A stretch of DNA of 64,000 nt from Pseudoneurospora amorphoporcata (GCA_033297205.1 MU859118.1:62001-126000); one strand, 5' to 3'; numbered from the stretch's first letter, positions 46,431 to 59,724 are shown. The notes: a model not told the origin generated them from the sequence alone. Translations and numbers: made by a program.

Positions 46431-48849
46431 TCACCCGCGCCTTGCCGTCTTGTCCCTGACGTTGCTCAAATGAGCTCGATTCGTCAAGTGCACCTCGAAC
46501 CCGTCCAGCGTCATGCCAGGACCTACGACATACAACTTGCCGTCACAGTCCAGACATTGAATTCTTGGAAGCCACATGTACTGAGCATCGGGCGGGATCT
46601 CTCGAGCCTTTTTCGGCACGATCTTGGCCACGATACCGCCGCCACTGCCGTCCGAGGCCATCAACACCGCGTTATGACGCATTATGGAGTCAAAATTGTC
46701 ATTTGGGTACTTTTGATGCAGGGTTTCGAGGCATTTATTGAGCCATTCTGGTACTGGGGGCTATACGAAATTGCATAGAATTAAAAAAAAAAAGGCAAAC
46801 TCAACGTTAGTGTTGTCTGCGTACCACGAACGATCCTTGGCCAGGTGTGAACTGGGAGGATATTACCGATGGAGGAAGCGGCTCTCCGTTGGCCGGAGGT
46901 GGAGGAGCCGGTAAAGCACCAACAGTAGCATCGTCACCACCAACCGCAGCTCCAGCTCCAGGTCCAGCCCCGGTGGTTGGGGGCGTCGCAACCTTGATGG
47001 TTAGGTTGTGTTGCGAACCGGCAGCGGGAGTGGTGGGAGGTGGACCCATCGAGCCAGGTAGTGCTATGCTTGAGGCTCTTGGGTTACCGGGCGTCCCAGA
47101 GCCAGACGCAATCGGCGTTGGCGGTTTCGTCCTGCTGTCTCGTCCTTGTATGATTCTTCGCAATCTAGCAGGGCTGACCCGAAGAGTAACAATATGTTGC
47201 TGTTGCAAAGGCTCCTCAGTCTCTTCCCGTGTCGCTTCCCTGCCAAACCTACGTGACATCCTTGTCTCGTGATGATGGACAATAGTCTCGGGTGTTTCCG
47301 ATCGCCCGATGTTTGCCATGCGCTGGGCAGCGGCCGTAGCGGCCCCACGCATTCCACGCGTTCGGGCGGTTCCTTGGGGCACCGACATGGCGGGAGAGTC
47401 TGGCGCGGAGTCCATGCTGTCTTCTGAGTCGGAAAGGTCTCCATCCCGGATGATGCGCCTGCCCCTTCCCGGGCCACCGGTAGTCGCCACTGGGCCCGTT
47501 GTCTTCTTGAAGAGCCGGCTGTCTTCGATATCCAGGACTCCGCCGGGAATGACTGAAGATACAATGGCTGTCCGAATCGTCCTTTGCCGTTCCTTGAGGT
47601 CGGGCAGCTGAGGCCCACCACGTCTGTTGACGGATCGTTTCTGTCTGCGTTGCTCGCGCGAGAACATGGTCTCGGTCCGTTCTAGCTCTGCCTCGGTGTT
47701 CTCGTACAGGTAGGGGGCATAGTCCTTCTGCTGTTGGTTCGGTCGCAGCGTGTAAGGGATCGGTGTTGGGAGGAAGGCGGCCGTGAGGTCTGGGTCCTCG
47801 ATAGGGCGCCCGTCGAAGGGGTGTCCTACACTATAGAGACTGCGGGTAAAGAGCTGCGTCTGCTCACGGATGCAGTGAGCAATGGCCGTTGTGAATTCTC
47901 CTGAAAGAGATAGCTCGTCGGCCATTCTCGCGGCAAAGTCCTCTGGCGAGTTCATCGGATTGTTGATATCCCACTCGAATTGGTCCACCAGCGTGTGCTC
48001 CTTAATGGTGATATTCAGCTTGATCAAAATCCTCATGTCATCATTCTTGTATGCTGAGTAGGGCAATTCAGGGTCCAAGGCGTCCTCTTCTGAATGGACA
48101 AAGGGATAAAAGTCCTGAAGTTGCTCCACCATCTGCGTAACCACTTGTTCATGGACGTGCTTGTCCATAGGCGGCTTCAATCCCATGTCCTCGATTAATT
48201 GTGAGGCAAAGACTTCGACGGGAATGAGGCGCTCATGGAGGTTAAAGGTGAACGTGTCACGTAGTTTCACCTTGTCCCAGTCAACGTCTATCCTGATGGG
48301 TACCAGCTCCTCGTGTTGTTCGGCCTGTTTCTTGAGATCCTTGCGACCGAACTTGAGCGAGGGTGTCGTCCGCTTGCCCGGCCGAGGCTTCTGCGAAGGG
48401 TATATAATCTTGACGGGCCCGCCCGTTTCTGTAACCCCGTTCCCGTAACCATTGTAACCCTGGCCGTAGAGCTGAGCTGGAGGTACTCTGTTCCGACTAT
48501 CGCGACTGGTCATGGCTTTGTACTGATCGACCCGTGCCAGCCTGTTGCTCATGTCCTGGTTGAGTGCTTTCTGCGAATCCTTCAGAGCAGCGGCGTGAAT
48601 CAGGTCGCGCGTGACAAAACGGTCAACCAAGACCTTACTCAGACTATCCTTGTCGCGTTGGATGACGGGCGTCGTCGCGCCATCTTGAGGGCTACCAGCC
48701 TTGGAGGCTGCCGAGGGGGCCTGAGAACCGGAGGCGGCAGGCGTTCCGGAAGCGTTGAGCAAAGAGGAGGCATCGGCAGAAGAAGCGCCAGCCTCCGCGC
48801 CGGCACTGCCAGAGGCCATGGCCGAGGCAGAAGACAGCGAGGCGGCCAT
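46431..48849 (-). CDS. SNF5: SWI/SNF (or RSC) core subunit SNF5
   Basis: SNF5/INI1/Sfh1 family subunit of ATP-dependent chromatin remodellers, which contacts the nucleosome acidic patch. Exon 1 is 46825-48849 and exon 2 46431-46760, giving 784 residues. After an Ala/Ser-rich N-terminus, the SNF5 domain carries two repeats: LVPIRIDVDWDKVKLRDTF with IPVEVFASQLIEDMGL (from about residue 184) and RILIKLNITIKEHTLVDQF with NSPEDFAARMADELSL (from about residue 273). The 64-nt intron (46761-46824, GTACGC..CGTATAG, ACTAAC branch) is essential. Without it the frame stops shortly after the donor and the C-terminal module PPVPEWLNKCL ... LPRIQCLDCDGKLYVVGPG would be lost. That CxxC module is found at the end of filamentous-fungal SNF5 proteins as I recall them. 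Confidence 0.92.
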
Positions 48850-50255
48850 GGAGTCGCAGTCGCTATGCGTCGCCGTACCGGTCGGTCGCGTGTTCGACTC
48901 TATAGAGGAATAAATGAACGATATGGATGGTGGTTGTCAATGCTGGGTAGCTAGCTACTGGTAGCTCTGGTCGTGATGATGTTGGTATGTAGATGCGAGG
49001 AGCTGAGGAACTGGACAGGTCGCGTAACCTCTACCGAAATCCCGTCGTGCGCTGGAGCCAGTAGAAGGGGCAGCTGGTTGGCGATGTTCCGTCTCTGTTT
49101 TCGCGTTTCGTGGTCGTCGTGATGCGATGCAGCCTGAGCTATGCTAATTCTCGTCTGTCGTCTGTTGCTTCTCCGTGGTGTTTTAGGTTGTTTGTCTGTC
49201 AGCTTCCAATTTTGGGCGAAGAGATGAGGCTGGGCTGCGGGATACACCACTCCCTCTACTGGTAGTGTGCTCGAGTAAGGTCAGGTCGGTACAACGGGAG
49301 GCACGAGGCAACTGAACTTTGGCACCGTACGGCGCATCTTTCACTGACAGACTGGAGCTGACAGGCAATTGGATGCCATAGGTGAGAGCGACCTAGCGGG
49401 AAGGGTGTTGTAGTGTTGCTCCTGACCAATGGAACAACAGCAAAAGACAGCGAGTCGCTCCTGGAGGTACTCGGTACTCAGCCAGAAGTGGTTAACATGC
49501 GGAGTTAAAGTAGAGGTAGGTACTGAAGACTTGTCAGCTCATAACCCGGATCTCTTTCTGCCAGGGTACTTGTTTCTTGGCGCGCCCGAACCGTGTGATT
49601 GTCGGGCTGTCAGTGTCTGCGCATGTCGAGGAAGAGTGCCGGCAGGCTTCTTTTGCCGCGCGTGCCATTGCGCTGCCGCGAGCCTGCCCCAGAACACCAG
49701 AACTCGACGGACGTCAACGTGCCCCTGGACTTGCGCCGGTGCAACCGTGAACGTCTGTGGACTTGGAAATCCCGGAGCGAAAAATTGGTCCAGACTTACG
49801 GAACGCAGTTAAAGGGCGCGGGCATGCGATGTGAATGCGCTCCTCTGCGACATCTTGAAAGCCCGCCCGCCAAAGAGTCCGTCGTCATGCACTGGATTTG
49901 GCTGGATCCCGTACATTAGAGACAGTGGAGCACACAGGCTTCAATCCAATGACAGCAGGCGTGAGCGCTGAGCACTGGGCACTGGGCGAGCACAAGACCC
50001 AGACCCGGGCCAGACCTAGAGAGAAAGAACCCCCTCCCCCGCCTTCACAAAATCCAGCAGCAAAGCAAAATCGCACGCATCAAGCCGGCCCACCTCGAAG
50101 CTCCCGACTTTGCTGATTTTCCTCCTTCTTTCCGCTCTCCACCATCCACACCTCAGAGGTACACAGCTTCAACACCCGCCCAGTCTTTAACGTCGTACCT
50201 TCATTCTAAGCTCTAGTTCCTAGTAAACAGTCTATCGTCTGTACAGTTGCCCAGA
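48850..50255. other. divergent promoter region, SNF5 and EBP1-like genes
   Basis: 1.4 kb between divergent starts, expected to hold both promoters. Only short ORFs without motifs. Confidence 0.5.
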
Positions 50256-51815
50256 ATGGCGTCCGAAACCCCCAAGCAGGAGATTGGTTAGTTGCAAAAA
50301 GAAGCTGAGCTACAAGCATGAAGTTTTCCTCTTCCGTTTCCCTACCTACCCTTTAGTCCTCTACTCCTTCCCCCCTCCAGCTGCGCACTTTGAGAGGTTG
50401 GCGTCTAGACTCTCCTATGTTGTTCCTCGTCGTTCCTGGCAAAGCCGGCCCTTGCCTGCGACATACAAGCTCGGAAGCTTGCTTGTTGCCGGCTTGCTCT
50501 TTCTATGCGCCCATATGCTCTTCAAAGGCTGACCCCTGCTGCTAGACTACTCCCTCAACAACCCTGATACCCTCACCAAGTACAAGACCGCTGCTCAGAT
50601 CTCTGAGAAGGTCCTTGCTGAGGTCTCCAAGCTCGTCGCCGCTGGCGAGAAGATCGTCAACATCTGCGCGAAGGGTGACAAGCTCATCGAGGAGGAGCTT
50701 GCCAAGGTCTACCGCGGCAAGAAGATTACCAAGGGCTTCTCCCACCCCACTACCGTCTCTCCCGCTGCTTTCGTCACCCCCTACACTCCCTTGAGCACCG
50801 ACGAGAAGGAGGCTGCTGTCGAGATCCAGGCCGGTGAGCCCGTCAAGATCCAGCTCGGTGCTCAGATCGATGGCTTCGGTTCCATCGTTTGCGACACCGT
50901 CATCGCCCCCGCCAAGGACCAGACCGACGATGTTATCGAGGGCCGCAATGCTGACCTGATTCTCGCCAACTACTACGCCAACGAGGTCCTCCTCCGCCTT
51001 ATGGTTCCACCTGGCCTCCTCGCTACCGGTACCGATGAGGAGAAGGCCAAGGCCGCCTCCCAGAAGCCTCCTTCGCAGGCCAAGATCACCGACCTTCTCC
51101 AGAAGGTTGTCCAGGCCTACGACTGCAACCTTGTCGAGAGCACCACCTCGTGGCTCTTTGACCGCAACGAGATTGAGGGCAAGAAGAAGATTGTGATTGC
51201 CGCTGGCGAGAACACCAAGGGCGAGGGTGTCCCCGAGGTTGGCGAGGTCTGGGGTGTCGAGATGGGCGTCAGCTTGGGATCCGGCAAGGTCAAGCAGTTC
51301 GAGAACCGCACTACCCTCCACCGCCGCACCACCACCACCTATGCCCTCAAGCGCCCCAGCTCGCGCAAGCTTCTTTCTGAGGTCCAGAAGAAGTTCGGTA
51401 CCTTCCCCTTCAGCTTGAGGCAGCTTGAGGACGAGCGTGATGCCAAGTCCGGTGTCATTGAGTGCGTCCGTGGAAACGTCTTCCGCGCGTACGAGGTTGT
51501 TGGTGACAAGGACAACTCCCCTGTTGCCAGACTCCTTACCACTGTTGGTATGTATCAAATCTTGAACTCGTGTGTGTGAACGAGTATTAAGCAGTCTAAC
51601 TAACTGGCTCAATAGCCATCACCAAGAACGGCCTCACCAAGCTTGGCGCCGCCCCTGCGCTCGACCTCTCCAAGTTCAAGACCGACAAGAAGATTGAGGA
51701 TGAGGAGATTCTTGCCATCCTTGCCCAGCCCCTCACCAGGAACACTGGCAGCAAGAGCAAGAACAAGAAGAAGAAGACCGCTAAGAAGGAGGGCGAAAAG
51801 GCCGATGAGGAGTAA
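50256..51815 (+). CDS. cdb4: EBP1/PA2G4-Cdb4 family protein (pita-bread fold)
   Basis: Exons: 50256-50286 (ten codons), 50546-51547 and 51616-51815, total 1233 nt, 410 residues. The family has the methionine-aminopeptidase fold without the catalytic metal ligands and binds ribosomes and structured RNA; fission yeast Cdb4 was described as a curved-DNA-binding protein. Visible: YSLNNPDTLTKYKTAAQI, NICAKGDKLIEEEL, GFSHPTTVSP, then LGAQIDGFGSIVCDTVI, where the metal-binding Asp pattern of true aminopeptidases is replaced. The C-terminus is Lys-rich (NKKKKTAKKEGEK), a likely RNA-binding and nucleolar tail. The first intron is 259 nt. Strong codon bias indicates high expression and explains the open antisense frame. 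Confidence 0.93.
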
Positions 51816-53984
51816 ACAGGAGTTTGGACATGATTGGCTGTAGTAGTCTGGTGTAGGGATTAATGTGGAACGCTGGGCTGCTTTAGCTCGAAAGTTGCTG
51901 CCTTTCTGGCTAATTCCGGTGCATCTTTTGGGTTGTGGTCTTCGGATGGAGCATTCGGTCCGGCACGCTTTGCATCCCCGTGGCATTACGAGAGGGCAAA
52001 CCGCAAGCAACAACTGGTTCCATCGGAGACAGGAGGGGACCGAAGAATGTGGGAGGATTCACCCCCAGTGACGAGCCTTCATCATTGTGATCTTTTTTTT
52101 TTTTTTTTTTTTTTTTTTGGCTTATCAGTGCCATAGTTCTGCTTTGGCTCCCCCATTAGCATCCATCGCGAGCGTTCAGCTGAGGCACACCCGTACAAGG
52201 CAGGATGGCGTCCACTAAGCAATTATTCTAGTCAATACATAATCCTGAGTTAGTCCTCGAAATATCAAAGCAATTGACCAAGAAGAAAAAAAGAGAGACG
52301 AAAGAGGAAAGCGATCAGATCGTGAGCGCCAGTTGGTATACGGATGCATACACCCATGGTATTTTCCCGTCTGATGCCTGATGCACTTGCCATGTAATAC
52401 GACACTTGCGTGGAATCCGAAGCTCTGTCACAAAAGACAGTGCAAAAGCGTTGGACTCGGCCATTTCAAAAAAAGTTGCTTCCACTTAATAACAAATTCG
52501 GGGGCTGTTGCATTTTCAATGGACAGTTGTATCCTGCGGCCATACCGGTATTGATCAGGTGTGTTTCTGTATCGGACTCGGTCAGGCCGGACGAAAGCAT
52601 CGCATTGACTTCTTCTTGCAGTACTGTCAATATTGGTGAGATTCCCCTCCCTATAAATTCCTACCCCTTCCATCTCTTAACCCACTCTCGCTCACACAAT
52701 ACCAACCCCTGAAAAGGGAAGACAGAACCTACTGCATTTACTCGAAGCGACCGCGTTCCCAACAACCGTTCTCGCTCTCTTTTTTTCTTGTTCTTCGAAC
52801 ACAGCGGCGTATGACAACGACGGACAATTTCACCTACTTACTCCACAGCAGTAGCCCGCCCGAAAGCAAACTAAAGCCCGGAACATCAACATCGGGGAAC
52901 CCGTGGTTGGCGCGTTGCTAAAACGGCCAGCCGAGGATACCTATCTATCCAGCCTGACCATCAATCACACAGCACTCGTTGCCACGAAACCGAATCAGGA
53001 TCACCTACGAGGCTGGGGTGTTAGCCCAAAACTAACGATATGACAAAGGGTTGAATCGTCCAGAGGCGTGCGCAAGGTTCGTGACGTAAACTTGTCAGGA
53101 GAAGTCAACAACCCTCCCGGAGGCATCTCTGAATCGGGGTTACGGCGCCTATGAATCACAGATCACCATCACCTCACTTCGCATCCTATTTGAATGACAA
53201 AATAGCTGGGAGCCCCAGGTAAAAGGCTCCAGCCATCGACATATCGGTCATCATTCACATATTGACCTGTGCCTCGCTCGGTTGCTAGGGCACCAGTGAA
53301 GAGCGGCAGAAGTGGGAAGAATCAATAGCCCGTCAGCTGAAATCGGCTTCAGGGGCTATTCTGCGATAACAACAGCGTGGAAGACCCCCTGAAGCGGTCG
53401 TTCTCCTGACCACTACAACCCACTGAGGGGTTTGCTGCAAGCACTGCAGCACCTTGGATTGCTACTGCCTCCTTAAGGTACCTATCCAAGCATCCCTCCT
53501 TTCCCAGGCCGACCTATTTACAACCGTGAGTCCGGCCCCCTTCCTGCCGTCACCCCCATCAACAGCAGCTATCACCCTCGTTTCCCACCTTCACCTTGTC
53601 GTTCCCCATAAATTTTCACCATTTTCCACGCGTGCCATCGCTTCTGACGCGGTCATTTCGCCATATTTCTTATTTTGGGCACAGAGCAGGTAATGCATAC
53701 ACGGCCTCCTATCGGACACTTATCGCGACGATACTAACTGGCTGGTATAGGCGCGAGTGCACACACCGAAAGGGACTCCCGGGATAGTGGTTCAATCGAA
53801 GCCGCCTAAACACACCTCTCAGCACTTGGGATTTTGCAAAGGGGGCGAAGCCACGGTCCGTTCGATCATTTCGTTGCCCACATATCGATCTGCCTGCGAG
53901 CTCTAGCTTGCGGCCCGCGCATCCCTTCACCAACATAACCACCCGCCGAGGACAAGGAAAGACAAATCTTTCTGGCCATACCAC
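51816..53984. other. intergenic, EBP1-like 3' side and RCO1 promoter
   Basis: 2.2 kb between two plus-strand genes. A 25-nt poly-T tract lies at 52094-52118. The distal part should hold the RCO1 promoter. No other gene or RNA recognised. Confidence 0.5.
52094..52118. repeat. poly-T tract
   Basis: 25 consecutive T, about 280 nt downstream of the EBP1-like stop codon. Plain homopolymer with no further structure seen. Confidence 0.85.
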
Positions 53985-56900
53985 ATGGTTTCACCAAGTA
54001 CGAGAAGTACGCGATCGAGATATTCCAGTCCACGCCAAATACCGTCCGGCTTTGTTGGTCCGAGCAAGGGGCAACGCAGTGCTAGCGCGAGTGGGAGTGG
54101 GAGCGGTGGGGGCGGTGGGAGCGGCAACGCCAGCAGCAGCGGCAGCGGCGGAAAGAGCAAAGCGAACGGAGGCGGAGGCGGCAACAGCAAGAGCTCAGGA
54201 CCAGAGGGCCAAAAGACGTTCATGGATCGCTGGCTGGAACCACCTGTGCAGAACAAGCCCAGCTTTGCCGACGCCGGGTTGGTACGCCACGGCGTTGTCG
54301 AAGGGATGGCGCCCCTAGGGACGATGCCCAAGGCGGGCTTCTTTAAGAAGGCTACACCTGCACCACCACCGCCTGAGTCGAAGCCTTTCAAGACGACGAG
54401 AATCGTGATCAAGCGGCCTCTAGCGCCTCCAGCACCCGCACCGGCTCCCGCAGCGACTACTCCGGCACCCGAGGAGGACGAAACGGAAGATGAAGAAGAG
54501 AGTGGGAACGGCAGCATCATGACGGGCGCCGATGAGACGGGATCGGAGAGGATGACTCCTGCTCCTATTTTCTCGGCTTCGACGCGCCGTCCTCTGCCCG
54601 TCTCTCAAACCCTAGCCATCTCACACGGGCTCATCGTGGATCCCCGGACGCAGATGCTGGACACAGTGATAGAAAAGGCGGTGGAAGAGGCTGTAGCGCA
54701 TCATCGATATCCTACGGCATACGCCCTCAAGACGCTCTACGATGACCCCAGGTTCCGGGTTATTGCGGAGAAGGTTTTCACGCAGACTGCAGATGCCAGG
54801 ATGCTCGAAGAATTTGCCGATATGCTCCACCAAAAGAAAAAGGAAGCCAAGAGGAAAAACATGGGCTTGAATTGTTTTGAGAATATGACGGCCATGGGCC
54901 AGGCGCCGCCCAAGCCCCAGCGGGCCTCTTACGGTCATCTTCTCAAGTTTGACATTTCCGCCGTGCGACACTGTCGTGGTGCGGTTGAGCAGCGAAGAGC
55001 TGGACCCGGTGATGTGAAGCAAGAAGAGGAAGCCAGCTATGAAGGTGCTCCGGAGCGGGTCCGTGAGCTCCAGCAACAGTCTTTTGTTGTCCAGCAACAA
55101 TCTTTGCACCAGCACAATCAGCAGGATCTCCAATACCGCCAGCGGCTCCAACTCCAGCAGGAGCAACGGCAGTCTCAGCACTACCAGCCAACATACCCTG
55201 AACCTGGTCCGCACCCCAAACCCAACCCTGAACAAGGACCTGAGCCAGAACAGCCAGTGACAGAACCCGAACCCGAATCGGCACCCACATCTGAGCCTGC
55301 TCTTGAACATCTTCCGCTCGACCCTCAACTTCTTAATCCTCCACACCAACAATCATTATTATCCCCACAACCACCATCACCACCACAACAAAAACAAAAA
55401 CAACAAGCACCTCAGCCAGAGTTGGTCTCTAACCCCGTGCCAAGGATTTCATTCATGGGAGGCAAACCTGACAAGGAAGAGCAAGAGTACGAAGATCTGC
55501 AATCTCATTCTGACCCACCTCTTGATCTTTCCTCATCTCACCTTCAACAGGACCCGGAAGAAGAAGGGGAAAGGGAGCAGGAGCTCTTGCTGGCTTCGAA
55601 GACGGCACTCGCGACTGCACTCGCGCCTGCATCACCGGAACCGAAACAAGAGCAGCGTCCGCCAGACCATGAGCAGGAAGCTGAGGGTGAAATCCGAGAA
55701 GTCCATGTCCGCAAGAAGCACAAATCACCAAGAAAACCTGAATCAGCAAAGGCAAAGATGGTCGTCAACGGGGTGAATGGAAAGGCCAAGTCGGTTTCGC
55801 CAAAGAAGAGGGGGCGGGCGAGCTCCATCTCAAGCTCGTCGTCGTTGTCGAGCGCACGATCGCTCTCACCACCAGCAGACGTGTACGATGGAGATGGGCT
55901 CGGGGCCAGCTTTGCCATCTCGGTCTCGTCCTCTCGTGCCAGCCCAGCGCCCATCGTTTCTCCCGCCGCTGCGGTCGATTATGCTGCGAGTGGAGCTGGT
56001 AATGGTGTCGAGGGCGGCATTCATGATGCTGCTGCGCCACGCCCAATCACGGTTCGTCGCCGCATCAACGTGAGGAGGAACAGGAACATGTCACCTGCCC
56101 TCCCATCACCGGCGTCACCCACGGGTAGGCAGAGCGAATCGCTGGATCCCGCTATTGGACGTCCATACGAGATGCCTGCCGTCGTCGACGCGCCTTTGTT
56201 CCCGAATCTGAACTCAAAGAAGGGTTCAAAGTCGGGTGTCCAGGGCGTTGTGTTTCCTAGCAAGGTTGGGCGGATTGACGAGAACGACCCCAAGTATCGC
56301 CTGCGACAGAGCGCCAAAAAGATTACGGCCAACTACGACAAACCGTTCCCCGAGAGCTTCACCAGAGAGTCGTATCCTAACGAGGAGCCTTCTGTGGAGG
56401 TGGAAGAGATGCTGGTGTCTCCGTCTTTGACGCGACCCATGAGCTCAGCAGCCCCGGGGACGACAACGCGTGCGACCTCTGTCTCAGCCGAAGGCCGGAG
56501 CACGCGTGCATCGAGAAAGCGGTCACATGTTGAGCTGGAAGAAGACCTGCAGTCATCACCTACGGCGGCTACTTTCCCTGCATCGGACGTTGCGTCTACG
56601 GCAGCGAACTCGAGAGCAGGGACGCCTGTGCTGCGACCGGCGAAGAAGCCCAGGACGGGCTTGAGAGTGAAGAACTCGTAAGTTGTTCATGGTCCCTTCT
56701 TTATCTCTATTCGCGAGCCGCACGCGTGCACGCGGCGGGGTGGGCGCTGAGCCGGGTGTGCCGTACGTGGTCGTCACGGNNNNNNNNNNGCGGGCGGGGG
56801 GGGGGCGGCCCCGCCAGCCCCCGCCGGGGGTGTGTTTTAGTAAACAGAAAGGTTTTTTTTTTCTTTTTTTTTTTTTTTTTTCCCCCCCCCCCCCCCCCCC

Positions 56901-59724
56901 CCCCCAGTTTCCTCCCGGCAGTTCGTCTCTTGCGCATTTTCCGTTCTGTCATGGAACGGTCAATGACTGGGCGGCTGCTTGCAAGCTATGAGTGGACTTG
57001 GCAGGGTGGTTTGAGGATTAAATTTTTCATGCTGGCGTCTCACGAGAGTCTGCCTGCCTTGCTTTTGGTGTCCTCACCTTCGCGACGACACGATAGAGAG
57101 GGACCGAGTGAGAGACGACTGGCGGCTTGCATCATGGTGCGGTCATGGTTAAGCACTGCATTTGTTATTTGACATGATTGTTCACGTTGCTAATTGTTGT
57201 GAATGCAGGCCGATGAAGAAGAAGTCGTCCGCGGCCGGCATCCCGCGGGCGAGCGGAGAGCGAAGTAGTCCGACTGTCACAAATGGCAACTATGCCAAGG
57301 AAGTAAGAAGCCATTTCTCATCTGTCATGTTTCTCTCTATTCTGTTTCTGCCTTTTCATATGCTGTGTGTCCTTTCCTGTCCGTCGTTTGTGCGTGGCTG
57401 GGCTTTCCTATTGGGAAGCGAAGCCAGAACGCGGATGGTGCTGGGCTTGCTGGGCTTGCTGGGCTTGCTGTGGGAGGGGGGGCGTTTGGCTAGCTCGGGA
57501 CACAGATTGGACTGGATTTGCGGCCTTTCGCTCCTCTTTTTTTTTTTTTTTCACAGTCTGATCACCCCTCCCCAACACTCGGCTACCTACCCTACCTTAC
57601 ACAGTATCTGCTGCCCTGCCCTGCCTGCCCATCCCCCATAACATACGTACACCCACTCATCATTCCCTCCCGTCATCCCCCAATCCCCCATCTCCCCCCG
57701 AAAACAGCCCCATGCCCCTTGCTCAAATCACATCACCCAGTCCTGATCCCATCCTGCTCGTCCTCTCATCCTCCCGATCTCATGCCCATGTCTACGCCCA
57801 TTCCCAACATCGCCATCCCTCGTGCCCATGCCACGCCTCCATCCGCACAACACAACGCGTGCAGGCCGCAGTAGTTGGCAAGGCAGGGACGGGCACCGGG
57901 GGGGTCTGTGATATTTTTAGTGGCGAACAACAACACGCTACCAACATCCACATTCTACATACTACTTGTCTTCTCACTTGTTTCGACTGCTGCCATTCGG
58001 CCACTTCATAAAGTCCTGGTCGTGAAATATGCCGCACAAATCATCGCTCTCGTCTACTTTTCCCAGGTCTAGGCTGTCGTCGCTAACCGCTTATCGTGAG
58101 GTTTTCCAGGACGACAATGATGATTATTGCTCATCATGTGGTGGTAACGGTCAGCTCATCTGCTGTGATGGTTGCACCCGGTCTTTCCACTTCAGTTGCG
58201 TGGATCCGCCGCTGATGCAAGGTGCTATGCCCGATGAGTGGTTCTGCAATGTCTGTCGTACCGCTCACAACCCTCCGGTCTTCCCGGTATATAGCGGCCC
58301 TTTCGCGTCTTTGATGGAGAAGCTGGATGCCAAGAACTCGAGCGCATTTGCCCTCCCGGTTGATGTGCGCGAGTATTTTGAGGCCGTTCGCACCGGCCAG
58401 GATGGAGAGTATGAGGAGATTGTGCCTCTAGTCAAACCGCCGGCTAAGTATGTCCCGTTTTCCCGTTCGATGTCTCAGTTGCGCCTCATATACTGACACC
58501 CGACCGCAGGAGGAAGAAGAACGATGAGGAGTCCGGACCCGACTTTTTCAGGTTACGTGATGATAAGGGAGATCCGGCAATATGCCATCTGTGCCAAGGG
58601 GGAGCCTCCGCTCGCACCAGAGCCATTATCCCGTGCAGTCTATGTGGCCTCTTCTGGCATCTGGATTGTCTTGATCCGCCTCTGGCCAACCCGCCTGTTC
58701 TCCGAACGTGGAAGTGCCCTTGCCACGTTGATGACTTGCTCGCCAAGGTGCCAGGTCAGCTGGCGCCGGCTCACAAGTTCCGCAAGATCAAGGGCGCCTC
58801 AGTAATCAGGCCGGCTTACGGTCGCGCTTACATCAACAACGGCTACATCGAGGTGGAACCCGAGGATAGTGACGACGAGAGCGGCTGGAAGGACGTCGAG
58901 ACCTATGGCAAGGTTGTGAGATTGCCTGCCAAGGGCATCAAACTCGATTTCCTATCACGGTATGTATTCACTAATGATGTACAAAGTTGCTCGACAACAT
59001 TATGACTGACTTGTTGCGCAGCGTTCGTGAGAATCGCAAGGGCAAACCCATCCCTCCTCTCAATATTCCTCAGACTACTAGTACCAGGACATCAGTTGGA
59101 TCATCCCTTCTCAACAAGCGGAGTCTGGAAGAGCAGCAAGCGGTCTACAATCTCGCCGCGTTGAGTGGACAAGGCACAAGTGGTGTTAATACCCTAGTTG
59201 ATGCCTTGTTGGTATGTGTATCCCAATTTACCGCCTCCGCGATTACGATGACTGACAATCCGATGCAGGCTCAAGCTGACCCTTCGGTCATATCGCTGAT
59301 GGCGAGCGGCAACTCTGATCACTTGGCCAATGGTAACTTAAACCATATCGACCAACAGAGTTTGCGTGCTATGCTTGCCCAGATGGAGAAGATGACAAAT
59401 CAGATCAAGAGCATGCTGGAGCCCGTCACTCCCATGGCTGCCTCCCAGGCTCAGCTGGTTTCATCCAAAGTTCCCAGCTTGACGAACTCGTCACAGTCCG
59501 TCACGGACGAGGAGTCGGAGAAGATGGTTCGTGATCTCGAGACGACGCCAACGGTGAAAAAGGAATTACCTCCTTCGCCTGCCGCAACCGATGATGTCGC
59601 TACCTCCAAGCACACGAAGGAACCAGGCCCTCCCAGGAGGAAAAAGCGGAAGAGCAACGGAAGGAAGAGTGCAGACAGTGATGCGGCAGTACTCCAGAAC
59701 GGTGATATGGATGTGGACGCATGA
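53985..59724 (+). CDS. RCO1: PHD-finger protein Rco1, Rpd3S histone deacetylase subunit
   Basis: Six exons: 53985-56677, 57209-57302, 58110-58447, 58510-58959, 59022-59211 and 59269-59724, total 4221 nt, 1406 residues. Rco1 with Eaf3 guides the Rpd3S complex to suppress cryptic transcription in gene bodies. The first exon encodes about 897 largely disordered residues with Gly/Ser, Pro, Gln and acidic tracts; an ordered block lies near residues 220-330 (VIEKAVEEAVAHHRYPTAYA). PHD1 (58125-58265) has YCSSCGGNGQLICCDGC and FHFSCVDPP, ending WFCNVC. PHD2 (58590-58735) has ICHLCQGG, IIPCSLCGLFWHLDCLDPP and WKCPCH. The two-PHD order with the LDFLS stretch after them is typical of Rco1/Cph1. Introns 1 (531 nt with an N gap) and 2 (807 nt) are unusually long. 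The C-terminus has a basic PRRKKRKSNGRK signal. Confidence 0.88.
56780..56789. other. assembly gap (10 N)
   Basis: Ten N inside the first RCO1 intron, directly before a G-rich run. The true length of the missing sequence is unknown. Confidence 0.99.
56853..56905. repeat. poly-T / poly-C homopolymer block in RCO1 intron 1
   Basis: About 29 T (one C inside) followed by 24 C. Together with the N gap and the G-rich run before it, this looks like a hard-to-sequence or mis-assembled spot. It does not touch coding sequence in my model. Confidence 0.9.

Noticed and set aside
50542..51612. 356-codon frame antisense to the EBP1-like gene
   Set aside because: Same cause: biased C/G-ending codons leave the opposite strand stop-free.
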